Positions 36,461 through 45,636 of a stretch of DNA of 64,000 nucleotides are shown piece after piece. The stretch lies in NCBI RefSeq assembly GCF_007998985.1, contig NZ_CP041659.1, positions 992,001-1,056,000 on the forward strand, in the 5' to 3' direction. The number at the start of each line of letters is the position of its first letter. The first letter of the stretch is position 1. Under the pieces are notes generated by a model. The model did no database searches. It saw only the letters and a list, made by a program, of their open reading frames with translations, and was not told the origin of the DNA. This DNA is from Sphingomonas xanthus (GTDB lineage Bacteria > Pseudomonadota > Alphaproteobacteria > Sphingomonadales > Sphingomonadaceae). The translations under genes and the position numbers were made by a program.

Positions 36461-38770
36461 ATGGCGACTGTCGACGCGCTTTCGCGCAAGGTCCAGGTAG
36501 CGAACCTGCCCCCCGCCGACAGCGGTCGCGGCGTCGCCCGCCTGCCGATCAAGCTGATGACTGAGCTCGGCTTGGCGGAAGGCGATGTCATCGAGATCGT
36601 CGGCAAGCGCTCCACCGCCGCTCGTGCAATTCGCCCTTATGGCGATGACCAGGGGCTCGACATCATCCGTCTCGACGGTCTGCAGCGGGCCAACGCCGGG
36701 GTCGGATCGGGTGAATTCGTCGAGATCCACAAGGCGGTGTCCAAACCCGCGACGCGCGTCGTTTTCGCGCCAACTCAGAATAATGTCCGGCTGCAAGGTT
36801 CTGCCCAAGCGCTCCAGCGCAGTTTCGAGGGACGCCCGTTCTGCCAGGGCGATACCGTCGCCACCACCGGGCATCAGCGGGTCAATGCGGACATGCCCGA
36901 CCATATCCGGCAATTGCTCAATGCCCCCGCCTTTGCCCTGCAGGAGGTACGCCTGACCGTGGTTTCGACGGCGCCCAAGGGCATTGTCCATATCGACGCC
37001 GGCACCAAGGTCGAACTGCTCCCCGAATATACCGAGCGCGATGGCGAGCGGCGCGCTGACGTCACCTACGACGATCTCGGCGGGATGCGCGACACGATCG
37101 ACGCGCTGCGGGAGATGGTCGAGTTGCCACTGCGTCATCCCGAACTGTTCCAGCGGCTCGGCGTCGATCCGCCCAAGGGCGTCTTGCTCCACGGCCCGCC
37201 CGGTACGGGCAAGACCCGCCTGGCCCGCGCCGTGGCCAATGAAAGCGATGCCCAATTCTTTCACATCGCCGGTCCCGAGATCATGGGCTCCGCCTATGGC
37301 GAAAGCGAGAAACGGCTGCGCGACATCTTCGAGGACGCGGGCAAAGCCGCGCCGTCGATCATCTTCATCGACGAAATTGACTCCATCGCTCCGAAGCGCG
37401 GCCAGGTTACCGGCGAAGCGGAGAAGCGGCTGGTTGCCCAGCTGCTGACGCTGATGGATGGGCTTGAGCCCCGCCAGAATCTGGTCGTCATCGCCGCAAC
37501 CAATCGGCCCGAAGCGATCGACGAGGCGCTGCGGCGGCCCGGCCGCTTCGACCGCGAAATCATCGTTGGCGTTCCCGACCAGACCGGGCGGCGGGAAATC
37601 CTCGGGATCCACACTCGGGGAATGCCCCTGGCCGAAGGCGTCGACCTCGATGAGCTGGCCCGTCGCACCTACGGCTTCGTCGGGGCTGACCTCGCCGCCC
37701 TGACGCGCGAAGCGGCGCTGGAAGCGGTGCGGCGGATAATGCCGAAGATCGACCTGGCGGAGGAATCGATCCCAACCGAAGTGCTCGACGCGCTGTCGGT
37801 CGACGGAAATGATTTCGACAATGCGCTGAAGCGCGTCCAGCCCTCCGCGATGCGCGAAGTGATGGTCCAGATGCCAACGCTGCGCTGGGACGATGTCGGC
37901 GGCTTGGACGCCGCACGCGACAAGTTGCGCGAAGGCATCGAACTGCCGCTCAAACATCCCGATGCGTTCCGCCGGCTTGGCATCCGGCCGGCCAAGGGCT
38001 TCCTTCTCTACGGCCCGCCCGGTACCGGCAAGACCCTGCTGGCCAAGGCCGCGGCGCGCGAAAGCGAGGCCAATTTCATCGCCACGAAATCAAGCGATCT
38101 GCTGAGCAAATGGTATGGTGAAAGCGAGCAGCAGATCGCCCGGCTGTTCGCCCGCGCCCGCCAGGTCGCGCCGACGGTGATCTTCATCGACGAACTCGAC
38201 AGCCTGGTGCCCGCGCGGGGGGGCGGCATGGGCGAGCCACAAGTGACCGAGCGGGTCGTCAACACCATTCTGGCCGAGATGGACGGGCTTGAAGAACTCA
38301 ACAACGTCGTATTGATCGGCGCCACCAACCGTCCGAACCTGATCGACCCGGCGTTGCTTCGCCCGGGCCGGTTTGACGAACTGATCTTCGTCGGCACTCC
38401 GGATACCGCCGGCCGCCGCCGGATCCTTGCGATCCATACGAAAGACATGCCGCTGGCCAAAGACGTCGACCTGGAGTCGCTGGCGCGCCGCACCGAGCGC
38501 TTCACCGGCGCCGACCTGGAAGACCTTGTTCGCCGGGCCGGACTGACCGCGCTGCGCCGGGGACTGGACAGCGCGGAAGTGTCGATGGACGACTTTGAAA
38601 AAGCGCTGAAGGAAACCCGCGCGTCGGTGACCGAGCAGATGATCCAGGACTATGAGATGATCGAAAAGACGCTCAAGGCCGACGCCGTGAAGCCGGTCGG
38701 CGGAATCGGCTTTGTGCTGCCCGGCATGCTCCAGCCCAAATCGCCGACGAAAGGCGACCCCCCGGCCTAG
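36461..38770 (+). CDS. CDC48/VAT-type AAA+ ATPase with two ATPase domains
   Basis: 769 residues with the full Cdc48 layout: an N domain (1-185: double-psi barrel plus four-stranded part), D1 with Walker A GPPGTGKT (245-252) and Walker B IIFIDEID (300-307), and D2 with Walker A (518-525) and Walker B VIFIDELD (about 573-580). Pore-loop aromatics are present in both rings: SAYG in D1, where eukaryotic p97 has KLAG, and KWYG in D2, which makes it closer to archaeal VAT. It would be a hexameric unfoldase or segregase. The C-terminus lacks the HbYX proteasome-docking motif. It stands alone, after the small RNA terminator. Confidence 0.93.
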   Translation: MATVDALSRKVQVANLPPADSGRGVARLPIKLMTELGLAEGDVIEIVGKRSTAARAIRPYGDDQGLDIIRLDGLQRANAGVGSGEFVEIHKAVSKPATRVVFAPTQNNVRLQGSAQALQRSFEGRPFCQGDTVATTGHQRVNADMPDHIRQLLNAPAFALQEVRLTVVSTAPKGIVHIDAGTKVELLPEYTERDGERRADVTYDDLGGMRDTIDALREMVELPLRHPELFQRLGVDPPKGVLLHGPPGTGKTRLARAVANESDAQFFHIAGPEIMGSAYGESEKRLRDIFEDAGKAAPSIIFIDEIDSIAPKRGQVTGEAEKRLVAQLLTLMDGLEPRQNLVVIAATNRPEAIDEALRRPGRFDREIIVGVPDQTGRREILGIHTRGMPLAEGVDLDELARRTYGFVGADLAALTREAALEAVRRIMPKIDLAEESIPTEVLDALSVDGNDFDNALKRVQPSAMREVMVQMPTLRWDDVGGLDAARDKLREGIELPLKHPDAFRRLGIRPAKGFLLYGPPGTGKTLLAKAAARESEANFIATKSSDLLSKWYGESEQQIARLFARARQVAPTVIFIDELDSLVPARGGGMGEPQVTERVVNTILAEMDGLEELNNVVLIGATNRPNLIDPALLRPGRFDELIFVGTPDTAGRRRILAIHTKDMPLAKDVDLESLARRTERFTGADLEDLVRRAGLTALRRGLDSAEVSMDDFEKALKETRASVTEQMIQDYEMIEKTLKADAVKPVGGIGFVLPGMLQPKSPTKGDPPA

Positions 38771-40068
38771 GCCAAGCGGCGGCGCCCCCAGACCAACAGG
38801 AAACCGAGGAGCAATGACCCGGCAATGAACGGTAGGTGCGGGTCGGTCGTGTAGAGCAGCATGCCCAGACCGGGCGCAGCGACGAAGCTGAGCCCGTTGG
38901 CGGCGGTGACCACCCCGGCGACGCCGCCCTGTTCGGCGAGCGGCACCGCAAGGCTCGCACCGGCGGTGAAACCCGGCCTGGTCAGCCCGAAACCGAGACT
39001 GGCGATGCCGAAGCCGAGGACGATGCCGTAAAGGTCGCCCGCGACCATGGTCGCCAGCAATCCCGCTGCCGCGACCAGCGAGCCCCAGAGGATCAGCGCC
39101 CTGGGCCCCAGCGCAAGCTTGGGAATCAGCCCCCACTGTGCCGCAAGCGTCGAGACCGCGCCGGCCATCATGACGATGGCGATCGACTGTTCCGATCCAT
39201 GGGGAGCCAGTCCCAGCCGGTCGATGACGAAGAAGCCGATGCAGGACAGGGTCGCGGCCTGGGCATGACCGGCGATCACCCCCGCGACAATCCATCTGCG
39301 GATTCGCGGATCGCTCCAGCGCAGCGGCCTGACCTTCGGCGCGGTCGCGGCGATAACGCTGGCTCCGGTCGGCGAACTCGCCAGCGAAGGATAGCTCATC
39401 GCCGCACCATGTCCTGCCCGCCGTCCGTGCCGGGGCCGTGAATCGTCGGGCAGGCCGATGGCGATTGCCGCGAACACCGCGACCCCGACCGCGGCAAAGG
39501 CGAATAACGGTCCTGACAGGCCGAGCAGTGGCAGCACGAACAGCGGCGCCAGCGCCGGGCCGACGATCGTTCCCAGGCTGAAACTGCTGGACAAAGTCGA
39601 CAGTGCTTCGACCCGTGCCGACCGGCGGGTGCGCGATGCGAGATATGCTTGGGTCGCGCTTGGCGTCGCGCAGCCCAGCGATCCGTAGAGCGCGCGGGCA
39701 ACGGCAAAAGCGGCGAAGGTCAGTCCCCCCGCCAGAACGCCGTTCAACCCGGCAAACAGCACCAGCCCGCACAGCAGCATCGAGGAAATGAAGCCGCCGA
39801 CGCCGAGCAAGGTCAGCGCCTTGCGGCCATGCCGGTCGCTTTTCCGGGCCCAGTAGGGCGCAAGCATCACCCACAGCACTGCCGACCAGGTGTAGGAGAC
39901 GGTTACCCAGAAATCGGACACCCCGATTTCGCGCCCGATCGCCGGCATTACCGACTGGAGCGCGGTGTTGCCCGCTGCCGCAACGAGCATCGCGGCATAA
40001 AGAAGCAGGAAGTGCGGCGTCCTGAGTGCGCTTCCGCCGACGCCTTGGCGGACCGGGAGGATTTGCAT
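38767..40068 (-). CDS. major facilitator superfamily transporter
   Basis: About 433 residues from Met at 40068, with 12 helices. MFS loop 2-3 has YWARKSDRHGRKALTLLGV, the standard motif A. A central cytoplasmic loop is Arg/His-rich. It resembles the drug/multidrug exporter branch (DHA-1), but the substrate cannot be told. The frame stays open to a TTG at 40158, which would add 30 basic residues and nearly abut the divergent methyltransferase gene. The stop interlocks with the CDC48 gene. Confidence 0.87.
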   Translation of the reverse strand: MQILPVRQGVGGSALRTPHFLLLYAAMLVAAAGNTALQSVMPAIGREIGVSDFWVTVSYTWSAVLWVMLAPYWARKSDRHGRKALTLLGVGGFISSMLLCGLVLFAGLNGVLAGGLTFAAFAVARALYGSLGCATPSATQAYLASRTRRSARVEALSTLSSSFSLGTIVGPALAPLFVLPLLGLSGPLFAFAAVGVAVFAAIAIGLPDDSRPRHGRRAGHGAAMSYPSLASSPTGASVIAATAPKVRPLRWSDPRIRRWIVAGVIAGHAQAATLSCIGFFVIDRLGLAPHGSEQSIAIVMMAGAVSTLAAQWGLIPKLALGPRALILWGSLVAAAGLLATMVAGDLYGIVLGFGIASLGFGLTRPGFTAGASLAVPLAEQGGVAGVVTAANGLSFVAAPGLGMLLYTTDPHLPFIAGSLLLGFLLVWGRRRLA

Positions 40069-40163
40069 CAGTTCGCCATAAGCTCGCCAAGTCGTGCGCG
40101 ATACCCGTCCATTGGCCTTGCCATTCCGCGCGCCATTTGCGAACGGCTTAGCGGTCAATCAAG

Positions 40164-40811
40164 ATGGAGCGCTCCTTGAACGCGTCGCGTGCCAACCAGC
40201 TGAACGGTCGTCGCCGTCATGCCCCGCGGGCCGGCCGCGATCGCAAGAGCCCGCGATGGCAGTTCCTTCGCGGCTTCTTCAAGAATCCGCGAATGGTCGG
40301 TTCGGTGATCCCCTCAAGCCAGGTGCTGATTGATCGGATGCTCGCGCCGGTCGACTGGGCGAACACGAAATTGTTCGTCGAATATGGGCCCGGCGTGGGC
40401 ACCTTCACTCGGCCGATCCTTGACCATTTGGCCAAGGACGCGAAGCTGATCGTGATCGACACCAATGCCGATTTCATCGACTATCTGAATGGCGATATCG
40501 ACGATGACCGGCTGATCGCGGTTCATGGCTCGGCCACCGATGTCGAACAGATCATTGCCGAGCATGGCTTCGACCATGCCGACTATATTCTTTCCGGACT
40601 GCCCTTTTCGACCCTGCCGCCGGGTGTGGGCGACGCGATCGGCGCCGCGACCGGCCGGGCGATCCGCGACGGCGGAGCGTTCCTCGTCTATCAATTCAGT
40701 CCTAAGGTCCGCGATTTCATTGCCCCGCATTTCGAACGGATCGACCGCGGGTTCGAATGGATCAACGTGCCGCCGGCGACCCTCTTCTGGGCCTGGCGTG
40801 ACCGGGTTTAG
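40164..40811 (+). CDS. PmtA-like phospholipid N-methyltransferase / SAM-dependent methyltransferase
   Basis: 215 residues. After a basic N-terminus (1-32) comes FLRGFFKNPRMVGSVIPSS, the membrane-binding and substrate segment of the PmtA family, then SAM motif I VEYGPGVGTFT and motif II LIVIDTN. PmtA methylates phosphatidylethanolamine towards phosphatidylcholine. KsgA-like methyltransferases share motif I but not the N-terminal segment. It converges with, and overlaps by four bases, a cardiolipin-synthase-like gene. Confidence 0.75.
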   Translation: MERSLNASRANQLNGRRRHAPRAGRDRKSPRWQFLRGFFKNPRMVGSVIPSSQVLIDRMLAPVDWANTKLFVEYGPGVGTFTRPILDHLAKDAKLIVIDTNADFIDYLNGDIDDDRLIAVHGSATDVEQIIAEHGFDHADYILSGLPFSTLPPGVGDAIGAATGRAIRDGGAFLVYQFSPKVRDFIAPHFERIDRGFEWINVPPATLFWAWRDRV

Positions 40812-41962
40812 AGCCGGCCAAGATTAAGCCGCCTGGTCAGCGTATAGTCGGCGGTCGTGACAAGGAAAAAGCTGATCGCCTGAACCACCCGCGTCCAAAG
40901 GCGCGAACGCTGCCGGTGGAGCTGCGCGGTAATCTGCTGGCAGTCGGCAATTTCCGTTTCGAAATAGGCCCGCATCCGCCGAGCGAACGGCTCGTCGTCG
41001 ACGCGCAGCATCATTTCCAGGTTGAGATAGAGGCTGCGGATGTCGAAATTGGACGAGCCGATGTGGACAACGTCGTCCAGCACGACCAGCTTGCTGTGCA
41101 ATTTTGTCCTTTGGTATTCGAAAATCTCGACGCCTTGCCGCAACAGCTTCTTATAGGTGTAGCGCGCCGCCGCGATGGTCGCATGATTGTCGGACTTCGC
41201 GGCCGAAATGATCCGGGCCCGGCCGCGCCTGCCGACGCGTCCGATCCGGCGCAACATCGCCCAGGTCGGCGCGAAGTAGGCGGCGATCATTTCGACATTG
41301 CAACTCGACAACAGGTCGCGGCTGGTTGCAGTCGCCCAGGGTGACAGACCGCGGGTCGGACCGCCAAAATTCCACTGAAGCTTTCCGTGGCATTCGCTGT
41401 AACGGTGGATGATGCGGTTCAAGGACCGGATCTTCGGCCGTTTTTCCAATACCCAGTCCATCAGTGCGTCATAATAATCCGCCAACCGACCGGCCGCGGG
41501 CCCTTCGACGACCAGGCCCAGATCGCGCCAGCCGCCCTCCTCTTCAGGCGCGAAATAACTGTCCTCGATGTTGAATCCGCCGATCAGAACCTTTTGATCG
41601 TCGGCCAGCGCAAGCTTCTGATGGCAACGGATAAGGTAGCGGCGTCCAAGCGTCGGATGGAAACGGCAATAGGTCAGACCCTTGGCCTGCAGTTCCGCGA
41701 AAAATCCTTCGGGGAAATAGGCGCCGAACCCGTCGACGATCAGCGACACTGCGACCCCCCGGTCCAGCGCCCGACCCATCGCGTCGCGAACCCGTTGGCC
41801 CGACCGATCGTCGCGGTAGATATAATAGAGCAGGCGGACCGACCGTTTTGCGCCGTCGATCAGCCCGATGAGCGCATCGAGACGCTCGCTGCCGCCGGTC
41901 AACAGGGCCAGTCGGTTGCCGTCCACCTCTAGCGGCTGGGTTAGGTGGGCGAGCTCGGCCAT
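40808..41962 (-). CDS. phospholipase D-family cardiolipin synthase-like protein
   Basis: 384 residues with two HKD motifs: HQKLALAD followed by GGFNIEDSY, and HSKLVVLD followed by GSSNFDIRS. It would transfer a phosphatidyl group to phosphatidylglycerol or an alcohol. Unlike ClsA it has no N-terminal membrane helices, so it is of the ClsB/YmdC kind; the C-terminal part is basic and moderately hydrophobic. ATG at 41962 begins the similarity; the frame stays open upstream without it. Confidence 0.88.
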   Translation of the reverse strand: MAELAHLTQPLEVDGNRLALLTGGSERLDALIGLIDGAKRSVRLLYYIYRDDRSGQRVRDAMGRALDRGVAVSLIVDGFGAYFPEGFFAELQAKGLTYCRFHPTLGRRYLIRCHQKLALADDQKVLIGGFNIEDSYFAPEEEGGWRDLGLVVEGPAAGRLADYYDALMDWVLEKRPKIRSLNRIIHRYSECHGKLQWNFGGPTRGLSPWATATSRDLLSSCNVEMIAAYFAPTWAMLRRIGRVGRRGRARIISAAKSDNHATIAAARYTYKKLLRQGVEIFEYQRTKLHSKLVVLDDVVHIGSSNFDIRSLYLNLEMMLRVDDEPFARRMRAYFETEIADCQQITAQLHRQRSRLWTRVVQAISFFLVTTADYTLTRRLNLGRL

Positions 41963-42094
41963 GGCGCCAGTCTGGCAGAGCGGAGTCGCGGCTTGCAAGC
42001 AAAGACCGCGCAAAGCGATTTCATTGACTCTCCTCGTCCTTCCCCCTATCCCGCCTCCTTTCCCACGCTTAATGCACGAGAAGCGGAGCGACGA

Positions 42095-42436
42095 ATGGCG
42101 CGCGTGACGGTCGAAGATTGTGTCGACAAGATTCCTAACCGGTTTGACCTGGTATTGATGGCAGCGCAGCGCGCTCGCCAGATTTCTGGCGGTGCCGACC
42201 TCACCATCGACCGCGATCGCGACAAGAACCCGGTCGTCGCCCTGCGTGAGATTGCCGAGACGACGGTCAAGCCAAAGCATCTCGAGGAGGCGATCGTATC
42301 CAACCTCCAGCGGGTCCGCATCGACGAAGACGATGAAACGGACGAACTGGCGTCGCTGAGCGAATCGGCCGAGGCGCTCCGCCTCACCGCCGCTGCGCCG
42401 CCGCGGCCTACGCCGTCGGGTGGCGATTACGAATAA
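42095..42436 (+). CDS. rpoZ: RNA polymerase omega subunit
   Basis: 113 residues. [20 protein letters not shown] and ALREIAE are the conserved omega core. Omega helps assemble beta' and in proteobacteria forms part of the ppGpp site; rsh lies 1.1 kb downstream on the same strand, an often-seen neighbourhood. It is longer than the usual 90 residues, with an acidic then Ala/Pro-rich tail. A terminator follows. Confidence 0.96.
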   Translation: MARVTVEDCVDKIPNRFDLVLMAAQRARQISGGADLTIDRDRDKNPVVALREIAETTVKPKHLEEAIVSNLQRVRIDEDDETDELASLSESAEALRLTAAAPPRPTPSGGDYE

Positions 42437-42452
42437 GCATCATTGATGCGAA

Positions 42453-42478
42453 GGGCGGTCCCAACGGGCCGCCCTTTT
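42453..42478 (+). terminator. Rho-independent terminator after rpoZ
   Basis: Stem GGGCGG/CCGCCC extended by CCC/GGG past one bulged base, loop AAC, then TTTT. It lies between the converging rpoZ and HxlR genes. Confidence 0.82.
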
Positions 42479-42482
42479 CGAT

Positions 42483-42983
42483 TCAGGCGCTTGGACGCTT
42501 GAGCTTGGCGCCGGTCGTACGGTCGACCCACATCAGCTCATCGAGCTTGAGCGGCCGCCCATCGGCGGCCTGGACGCAAATCTTGCGAACGGGCAACCCG
42601 TCGCGCAGGTCCGCTAGGACGATGTCCTGGCAGCCATGCCCCCAGTCCTCGCCCCACTGGCGCAGCGCCAACACGACCGGAAGCAGCGCCTCGCCCTTGG
42701 GCGTCAAGGCATAGATAACCTTGCGGCGGTCATCGGGGTCCTGGGTCCGTTCGAGAATGCCACCCTCAACCATCCGTGTGAGCCGGTTAGACAGGATGTT
42801 GCGGGCAATCCCCAACCCGGCCTGGAACTGTTCGAAATGCTGAAGTCCGTTCAGCGCGCCGCGCAGGATCAGGAAGGCCCATTTTTCGCCGATCAATTCG
42901 ACCGCCGCAGGCAACGGGCAGCGCAGGGCCGCCTCTCGGAACGCTTCGATGTCGGGCTCGCCCGCTACAACTGGGTAATTCAA
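42483..42983 (-). CDS. HxlR-family winged-helix transcription regulator
   Basis: 166 residues from a TTG at 42983, preceded by GAGAGGGG. The HxlR marks are CPLPAAVELIGEKWAFLILR, then FQAGLGIARNILSNRLTRM and DRRKVIYALTPKGEALLPV. HxlR proteins are small dimeric repressors or activators, often redox- or aldehyde-responsive through an N-terminal Cys; here Cys22 is in that place. About 50 extra residues follow the wing. It is divergent from the CC_3452-like gene, with a palindrome between them. Confidence 0.88.
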   Translation of the reverse strand: MNYPVVAGEPDIEAFREAALRCPLPAAVELIGEKWAFLILRGALNGLQHFEQFQAGLGIARNILSNRLTRMVEGGILERTQDPDDRRKVIYALTPKGEALLPVVLALRQWGEDWGHGCQDIVLADLRDGLPVRKICVQAADGRPLKLDELMWVDRTTGAKLKRPSA

Positions 42984-43050
42984 CGCTAGACCCCTCTCAA
43001 CCCGATTTATGCACGAACGATCATGAAATAACAGTTGCGGTGTGAAACTG

Positions 43051-43066
43051 ACTATTGCAGGATAGT
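43051..43066. promoter_or_regulatory. candidate operator of the HxlR regulator
   Basis: Inverted repeat ACTAT-N6-ATAGT in the 111-base gap between the divergent HxlR (start 42983) and CC_3452-like (start 43095) genes. HxlR-family operators are typically short A/T-rich palindromes of this size. Confidence 0.4.
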
Positions 43067-43094
43067 TGTTCGATGCAACCTTAGTGAGATCCTG

Positions 43095-43412
43095 ATGACC
43101 CGTTTCTTGTTCGTCGCAGCCGCGTCGCTGTTTGCTACCCCGGCCTTGGCTTCCAGCTATTCGGCAACCTTGGGTACCACTTCGACCACGCCGCGCATCA
43201 TGGGAAAAGATATCGCCTGGTCGTGCGACGCGGGTCGCTGCACCGGAAAAACCGAAACCAGCCGCCCGGTCGTGCTTTGCCAGGATCTTGCCCGTCGTGC
43301 CGGCACCGTCGCGCGCTTCCTCGTCGACGGGCGGCCTCTCGACAGCGAACGGCTTGGCCAGTGCAATGCGGTCGCCAAGGGTGCGAGGGCGCCGCTGGCA
43401 AGCGCCAACTAA
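43095..43412 (+). CDS. CC_3452-like small secreted protein
   Basis: 105 residues. The signal peptide ends ATPALA, and the mature domain has IAWSCDAGRCTG, VVLCQDLARRAG and LGQCNAVAKG, the cysteine layout of the alphaproteobacterial CC_3452 family. Function unknown; periplasmic. It is divergent from the HxlR regulator, its likely controller. A long terminator follows. Confidence 0.82.
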   Translation: MTRFLFVAAASLFATPALASSYSATLGTTSTTPRIMGKDIAWSCDAGRCTGKTETSRPVVLCQDLARRAGTVARFLVDGRPLDSERLGQCNAVAKGARAPLASAN

Positions 43413-43451
43413 CTCTTCCCGAGTGCCGCATCGCACGCGTGCGGCACGACA

Positions 43452-43503
43452 AAAGGGCCGGATCGCCGCGACTCGACAGCGTAGCGAGCCGGCCCTTTCT
43501 TTT
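43452..43503 (+). terminator. Rho-independent terminator after CC_3452-like gene
   Basis: AAAGGGCCGG (43452-43461) pairs with CCGGCCCTTT (43489-43498); TCGC/GCGA continues the stem inside. A T-rich tail follows. The flanking A-run means it could work in both directions. Confidence 0.8.
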
Positions 43504-43544
43504 CGCGCTTGCGAAGTGACCCCCGGCGCCCCCACATTGGCCCC

Positions 43545-45635
43545 ATGTTGAGACAATATGAGCTGGTCGAAAAGGTTCGGGCCTATGACCCCGATGCCGA
43601 CGAAGCGTTGCTCAACCGTGCTTATGTATTCTCGATGAAGGCCCATGGAGCCCAGGTACGGGCGTCCGGCGATCCCTATTTCAGCCACCCGATCGAGGTC
43701 GCCGGCATCCTGACCGACCTGAAACTCGACGACGAGACGATCGTCACCGCGATCCTGCACGACACGATCGAGGATACGGTCGCAACTCCCGAGCAGATCG
43801 AGAAATTGTTCGGAGCGAATGTCGCGCGTCTGGTCGACGGAGTCACCAAGCTCAGTAAGATCGAAGCCCAATCCGAGAGCGAGCGGGCGGCCGAGAACCT
43901 CCGCAAGTTCCTGCTCGCCCTAAGCGACGATATCCGCGTGCTGCTGGTCAAGCTGGCCGACCGGTTGCACAACATGCGGACGCTTCACCATATCAAGAAT
44001 GAGGAGAAGCGCCGGCGCATCGCTCGCGAGACGATGGACATCTATGCCCCGCTTGCCGAGCGGATCGGCATGTACGAGATCATGAACGAAATGCAGGGCT
44101 TGGCCTTTCGCCAGCTTGAGCCCGACGCATTCGCCTCGATCACCCGGCGGTTGAAGCAGCTTCACGATGCCGGCGGCGACCTCGTCAGCCGGATTGGCCT
44201 TGGCCTGCAGCTTCATCTTGCCGACCACGGGCTTGAAGCCGAAGTCACGGGCCGCGAGAAACATCCCTATTCGATCTGGAAGAAGATGGCCGAGCGGCAC
44301 ATCAGCTTTGAACAGTTATCCGACGTGATGGCGTTCCGGGTGATCGTCGACAGCCCCGACGAATGTTATCGGGCACTTGGCCTGATCCATCAGCGCTGGC
44401 CGATGGTCCCCGGCCGGTACAAGGATTATATCTCGACGCCCAAGCGTAACGGCTACCGGTCGCTGCACACCACCGTCATCCACGATTCCAAGTCGCGCAT
44501 CGAAATCCAGATTCGCGACCAAGCGATGCACGCCCAGGCCGAGCGCGGGCTTGCCGCGCATTGGGCCTATAAGGAAGGCCAGCCGGCCGATGATATCAAG
44601 GTCCCCTGGATCAGCGACTTGGTCGAAATCCTCGACCATGCGGCAAGCCCTGAAGAACTGCTCGAACACACCCGCATGGCGATGTACCAGGATCGGATTT
44701 TCGCCTTCACTCCGAAAGGTGAGCTGATCCAGCTGCCCAAGGGCGCCACTCCTGTCGACTTCGCCTATGCGGTACACACCGACCTCGGCGACCAGACGGT
44801 CGGAGCAAAGGTCAACGGTCGGGTCGTGCCGCTGCGCACTATTCTCGACAATGGCGACCAGGTCGAAATCCTTGCTTCCGAGGCCCAGCATCCCCAGCCA
44901 AGCTGGCTTCGCTTCGTCGTCACCGGCAAGGCCCGCGCCGGAATCCGGCGCTTCGTCCGCCACAAGGAACGTGACGAAACGATCGAACTGGGCTGCAAGA
45001 TTTATGACGAGATCGTCGCCCGACTCCCGGCCCCGCTCGCGCCTGATGCGCTTAAGCGCGCGGTGAAGACGCTGAAGCTGGAAGATTCCGACGCGCTGAT
45101 GATCAAGATCGCTCGCAGGTCGATCGGCGATGCGGAGTTGATGGAGGCGCTGATGCCGGGATCCGCCGGCGGCGACGTGGCGCCACGCCCGCTGGGACAG
45201 CGCACCGCAATCTCGATCAAGGGTCTGACCCCGGGCGTCGCCTACGACCTTGCCACCTGCTGCCACCCCATTCCCGGCGACCGGATCGTCGGGCTTCGCC
45301 GGGAGGATGAGGGGATCGAGGTCCATGTCATCGGCTGCGACAAGCTGGCGAGCGGGATCGACGCCGACTGGCTGGACCTCGCCTGGGGTGACGGGTCGGA
45401 TGGTGGAACCGCCCGGCTGATGATCATCCTGCGCGATATCGCCGGGGCGCTTGGCGAAATGGCCAGCATCCTAGGTGCGAAAGGTGCGAACATCGTCAAC
45501 CTGGGCCTCGCCCACCGCGACGGTAGTTTCCATACTTTCCATGTCGACGTCGAAGTCCATGACCTCGCTCATTTGCACAGCCTCATCGCTGCGCTGCGCG
45601 CCGCCGAGGGCGTGAGCCAGGTCGACCGTATCTAG
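43545..45635 (+). CDS. rsh: bifunctional (p)ppGpp synthetase/hydrolase (RelA/SpoT)
   Basis: 696 residues. The hydrolase HD domain has His48 (FSHPIEVAG) and His72-Asp73 (ILHDTIEDT) intact. The synthetase domain (about 235-345) includes RYKDYISTPKRNGYRSLHT, where RxKD marks bifunctional Rel/SpoT rather than RelA. TGS (about 385-445), a Cys-containing helical region with TCCHPIPGD, and a C-terminal ACT domain (about 620-696) follow. As the only RSH gene visible it would set the stringent response. ATG at 43545. Confidence 0.97.
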   Translation: MLRQYELVEKVRAYDPDADEALLNRAYVFSMKAHGAQVRASGDPYFSHPIEVAGILTDLKLDDETIVTAILHDTIEDTVATPEQIEKLFGANVARLVDGVTKLSKIEAQSESERAAENLRKFLLALSDDIRVLLVKLADRLHNMRTLHHIKNEEKRRRIARETMDIYAPLAERIGMYEIMNEMQGLAFRQLEPDAFASITRRLKQLHDAGGDLVSRIGLGLQLHLADHGLEAEVTGREKHPYSIWKKMAERHISFEQLSDVMAFRVIVDSPDECYRALGLIHQRWPMVPGRYKDYISTPKRNGYRSLHTTVIHDSKSRIEIQIRDQAMHAQAERGLAAHWAYKEGQPADDIKVPWISDLVEILDHAASPEELLEHTRMAMYQDRIFAFTPKGELIQLPKGATPVDFAYAVHTDLGDQTVGAKVNGRVVPLRTILDNGDQVEILASEAQHPQPSWLRFVVTGKARAGIRRFVRHKERDETIELGCKIYDEIVARLPAPLAPDALKRAVKTLKLEDSDALMIKIARRSIGDAELMEALMPGSAGGDVAPRPLGQRTAISIKGLTPGVAYDLATCCHPIPGDRIVGLRREDEGIEVHVIGCDKLASGIDADWLDLAWGDGSDGGTARLMIILRDIAGALGEMASILGAKGANIVNLGLAHRDGSFHTFHVDVEVHDLAHLHSLIAALRAAEGVSQVDRI

Positions 45636-45636
45636 A

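Noticed and set aside
36264..36500. 78-codon frame across the small RNA region
   Set aside because: It crosses a strong terminator and overlaps the CDC48 start out of frame; the sequence is not protein-like.
36455..37957. 500-codon open frame on the minus strand
   Set aside because: Antisense to the CDC48-type ATPase, whose Walker motifs fix the true strand.
42984..43871. Long upstream extension of the HxlR frame
   Set aside because: It overlaps the CC_3452-like gene and rsh on the other strand; family similarity and the GAGAGGGG site support the TTG at 42983.
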